Source of the DNA: an uncultured Gammaproteobacteria bacterium
GTDB lineage: Bacteria; Pseudomonadota; Gammaproteobacteria; Arenicellales; CAJQKF01
Reading direction: 5' to 3'
Assembly: GCA_905478855.1 (NCBI GenBank)
Contig: CAJQKF010000079.1
Span: 21,563-85,562 of the forward strand
DNA length: 64,000 bases
Shown: positions 61,591 through 64,000 of the stretch, piece by piece
How the letters are laid out: the number at the start of each line of letters is the position of its first letter
How positions within the stretch are numbered: position 1 is the first letter of the stretch
Position numbers and translations under genes: made by a program
Notes under the pieces: model-generated
The model's input: only the letters and a program-made list of their open reading frames with translations
The model's database searches: none
Told to the model about the DNA's origin: nothing

Positions 61591-62471
61591 GAGGTTTTAA
61601 CTCCAAAAAGCCCCTGAGGACGAAATACTAATACCAATGCAACTAATAAAGTTGAAACCATCTTAGCAAGTGTCGGCGAAAAAAACATGGATATGATGCC
61701 ATCACTCATGCCGATCAAAACTGCAGCAACAATAGCTCCCCTAACACTACCCAAGCCGCCAATAATCACCACTATAAAAGACATCAAAAGTGGATCAGCA
61801 CCCATTAAGTAATGAGCTTGTCTAATAGGGACAATTAACACTGCGGCTAATGCAGCATACATTGCGCCGGCGGCAAAAACGTATGCATAAACTCTCTTTA
61901 TCGGAATTCCGAAAGCCTGTGCCATATCACGATCAAGCTGAGTCGCTCGCATTATTAAACCAACACGAGTCCTCGCTAGGACGTACCACGTTCCTGAAAG
62001 CACAACTATCGCTGCACCAATAACGAATAATTTATACCCTGAATACCCGAACCACGGGAAGTCAATTCGAAAATAAAAAGGTGGGTTAACTGGCTTTGCA
62101 TCCGGTCCAAAGCTCATTAGAACCGTTTGCTGAATAATGTATAGAATTCCTATGGTAGCTACTATTGTAGCTTCAGGCTCATAATTCAGTGAGCGCAAAA
62201 CGAATCTTTCGCTAGCAAGGGCAAGCAGTCCAACTATGCACGGAGCCAGAAACAAAGCAATCAGATAACCACTTAACGCATACTTTGGCCCAAGAATACT
62301 TGCTGCCCACCAGGCAATTACAGCTCCTAACATGTAAAACTCGCCGTGAGAAACATTCACGACTCGCATAACGCCAAAGGTAAGACATAGCCCAAGAGCA
62401 GTTAAACTTAATACAGCAGCCTGAACTAACCCTTCGAGGGATGCCAGAAGCAAAAAAGGACCGAAATCCAT
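61587..62471 (-). CDS. livH: Branched-chain amino acid-type ABC transporter permease
   Basis: Inner-membrane permease of 294 residues. Recognisable LivH segments are LGLCLTFGVMRVVNVSHGEF near residue 28 and SFIVVIIGGLGSVRGAIVAA near 225. It follows the binding-protein gene across a 92-nt spacer with a strong hairpin, and overlaps livM by 4 nt. Confidence 0.93.
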   Translation of the reverse strand: MDFGPFLLLASLEGLVQAAVLSLTALGLCLTFGVMRVVNVSHGEFYMLGAVIAWWAASILGPKYALSGYLIALFLAPCIVGLLALASERFVLRSLNYEPEATIVATIGILYIIQQTVLMSFGPDAKPVNPPFYFRIDFPWFGYSGYKLFVIGAAIVVLSGTWYVLARTRVGLIMRATQLDRDMAQAFGIPIKRVYAYVFAAGAMYAALAAVLIVPIRQAHYLMGADPLLMSFIVVIIGGLGSVRGAIVAAVLIGMSDGIISMFFSPTLAKMVSTLLVALVLVFRPQGLFGVKTS

Positions 62472-62528
62472 AAATTAAGATACCCAGGAATCGAATCCGT
62501 AACTGGTTAATAGTGCCGCAAAACTTAA

Positions 62529-62549
62529 CGCCCGCTAAAAAAGCGGGCG
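62529..62549 (-). terminator. Attenuator-like hairpin between binding protein and permease genes
   Basis: An 8-bp perfect stem CGCCCGCT / AGCGGGCG with a five-T loop on the minus strand, 15 nt past the binding-protein stop. The tail (TTAAGTTTTG) is only partly T-rich. Such hairpins often stop most transcripts so that the binding protein is made in excess over the permease genes. Confidence 0.6.
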
Positions 62550-62563
62550 CTTGTCGGACAATT

Positions 62564-63871
62564 CTACAAAGGCATTTGGGTGTAATCACCTTCTGGTTCA
62601 TACATCCCATCTTCAATAGATGTTGTATGCACAACATTCAACCTAGAATTCTCAACACGGGAAATATGTTGATGTCCAAAGCTTTGATGGATCTTGCCAT
62701 TAAAAACTTTTGAGCCTTGAGGATGATTTCGTCCGTGTTCGAATTTTTCCATCGATTCAACTGCTTCTATCAGAGCCTGCTTATCAGCAGGTGTAGAACT
62801 TTTATATCCACTAGCCTCCATTGCTTGCTTTAATATAAACAATGTTTCCCAACAGCCAAACATATGAGAGTAAGTAGATATATCACCTGGATCGTCAATA
62901 CTTGCGCCATTTTCATCAACACCGACTCGTTCGCGATAAAAACGGTCAAACTCTGATTGGTTTTGTTGCGCATAGCGTGGATGAGCTTCCCAAAAATGAG
63001 TTCCATCAAGAAATTCCAATTGTGGTGTCGCAAAATCAACCGCTTCGAGGGAATCAATGAAACCGAAAATTTCCGGCCGACTACTGCCGAAAAACTGCCC
63101 CATTTCCTTTACAAAAGTAAGCACACCTGGTCCGACCATAACATGGTATAAAACCTCAGTTTGACGGGGGATACGCGGTAAATATCGGGTAAAAGACGAC
63201 TCCGTTGGCGGAATCGCAATCAACTCCAGAACTTCCCCTCCTTGCTGCTTCATTGCTGCGGAAAAATAATCCCGGTGATCATGACCAAAAGCAAAATCAG
63301 GATAAATCATCGTTACTTTTTTACCTAGATTCTGTGAAACCCAGGGTGCCATGGAAATAACCTGTGACTTTACGTCTGTTATCCCTGGCTGAAAAACGTA
63401 TCGGTTTAATTTCCCCGATGCCACGTGATGTCCCTCGGAAACCACAAAATAAGGCAATTTTAGCTCACCTGCTCGAGGCGATGAACCGATAACCACATGA
63501 GAAAATAATGTCCCATACGCTACGTCCACTTTATGTAGAGTAGCGAATTTTTCAATTACCTCCGCACCGCGTTTTGGGTCAGTACCATCATCCTCAACTA
63601 TCAGTTCAACAGGACGGCCATTGATACCACCTTCCTCATTTATTAATTTGGTAGTGGCTGTAGCAACCCTCTCGTACCAGCGTCCATAAGACGCACCAAT
63701 ACCGGTTCGATGAGCTTGCATACCAATTTTTATAGGTGCATCAGAACCGAATGCATAGCCAGAAAGAGCTGGTATAAATGGAGATGCTGCTGCCCCAACT
63801 GCAAGGGCACCGACCTTCTTGATGGCTGAACGTCGTCCAGAGTTTGGTAATTTATTTGTCACATCAGTCAT
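62564..63871 (-). CDS. Liv-type ABC transporter substrate-binding protein
   Basis: Periplasmic binding protein of 435 residues. The N terminus carries a Tat-like signal: RRSAIKK at about residues 13-19 followed by a hydrophobic VGALAVGAAASPFIPAL. The mature part starts SDAPIKIGMQAHRTGIGASY and shows type I binding-protein elements INEEGGINGRPVELIVEDDG and FGHDHRDYFSAAMKQQGGEV. A strong CAGGAG lies 6 nt before the ATG. It is first in the livHMGF operon. Ligand could be an amide, an amino acid or another small compound. Confidence 0.9.
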   Translation of the reverse strand: MTDVTNKLPNSGRRSAIKKVGALAVGAAASPFIPALSGYAFGSDAPIKIGMQAHRTGIGASYGRWYERVATATTKLINEEGGINGRPVELIVEDDGTDPKRGAEVIEKFATLHKVDVAYGTLFSHVVIGSSPRAGELKLPYFVVSEGHHVASGKLNRYVFQPGITDVKSQVISMAPWVSQNLGKKVTMIYPDFAFGHDHRDYFSAAMKQQGGEVLELIAIPPTESSFTRYLPRIPRQTEVLYHVMVGPGVLTFVKEMGQFFGSSRPEIFGFIDSLEAVDFATPQLEFLDGTHFWEAHPRYAQQNQSEFDRFYRERVGVDENGASIDDPGDISTYSHMFGCWETLFILKQAMEASGYKSSTPADKQALIEAVESMEKFEHGRNHPQGSKVFNGKIHQSFGHQHISRVENSRLNVVHTTSIEDGMYEPEGDYTQMPL

Positions 63872-64000
63872 TGTGTACTCCTGAATTATTTACGATCACG
63901 TCGTCAAAAATCATTCCGGCTTATAAGCGATGACGCGTATACCGCCCAAATTAGCCTGTTGAAATAGTGTGACAACCGTCGTATAAAAGTGCTCCAGTCC

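Overview
The window looks like the chromosome of a gammaproteobacterium, probably a free-living marine heterotroph. The gammaproteobacterial assignment rests on gene order: tRNA-Thr(UGU)-Tyr-Gly-Thr(GGU)-tuf-tRNA-Trp-secE-nusG-rplKAJL-rpoBC-str-S10-spc-alpha, preceded by rarA-birA-coaX and a small SPOR-like gene as in Pseudomonas relatives. The marine guess is inference from the methylamine, sulfatase and ABC-transporter content of the right half. The DNA is moderately AT-rich by eye. No rRNA, insertion sequence, prophage or CRISPR array was seen.

Layout. (1) Positions 1-427 hold no recognisable gene. (2) Positions 428-32,701 are one unbroken minus-strand block of translation and transcription genes. 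It is read from a strong promoter at about 32,700 through five tRNA genes, tuf, secE, nusG, rplKAJL and rpoBC. A terminator and a second strong promoter follow at about 18,500, then rpsL, rpsG, fusA, a second tuf, and the S10, spc and alpha clusters, ending at a Rho-independent terminator after rplQ. rpmJ (37 codons) lies at 3410-3523. Several genes need a later start than the longest frame (rpsC, rplV, rpsH, rplR, rplO, rpmD, rpsL, nusG, first tuf). (3) Positions 32,776-38,904 are minus-strand housekeeping and repair genes: SPOR-like protein, coaX, birA, rarA, an AlkB-type dioxygenase, a DMT exporter and a GhrA-like dehydrogenase. (4) Positions 39,413-44,945 are a mixed-strand region: M23 peptidase, DMT exporter, ChaC, a VC0807-like membrane protein and NadE. 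(5) Positions 45,018-63,871 are a catabolic and transport island: an MttB-family methyltransferase, two dimethylglycine/sarcosine-dehydrogenase-like flavoproteins, a cupin, a PotD-like protein without signal peptide, a ureohydrolase, a GMC oxidoreductase, a class III aminotransferase, an arylsulfatase and a complete Liv-type ABC transporter.

The main discovery is at 32,264-32,618. What first looks like two broken tRNA pieces is a single tRNA-Thr(UGU) gene interrupted in its anticodon loop, directly after anticodon position 36, by a 278-nt group I intron (32,304-32,581). The exons rejoin into a canonical 77-nt tRNA. The intron has a P1 helix with a U-G wobble at the 5' splice site, P2 with a GAAA loop, P3/P4/P7/P8 pairings, R and S core sequences close to those of the Azoarcus tRNA-Ile intron as I remember it, and a terminal G. 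It has no open reading frame. The gene is the first of its operon, behind a promoter with a GC-rich discriminator, so both transcription and splicing of this tRNA could respond to the guanine-nucleotide pool (inference).

The right-hand island suggests uptake and breakdown of methylated or guanidino/amino compounds: import by the Liv system, demethylation by MttB and the tetrahydrofolate-linked flavoproteins, and processing by the ureohydrolase, GMC oxidase, transaminase and sulfatase. The true substrate cannot be read from the sequence, and no corrinoid protein for MttB is present in the window.
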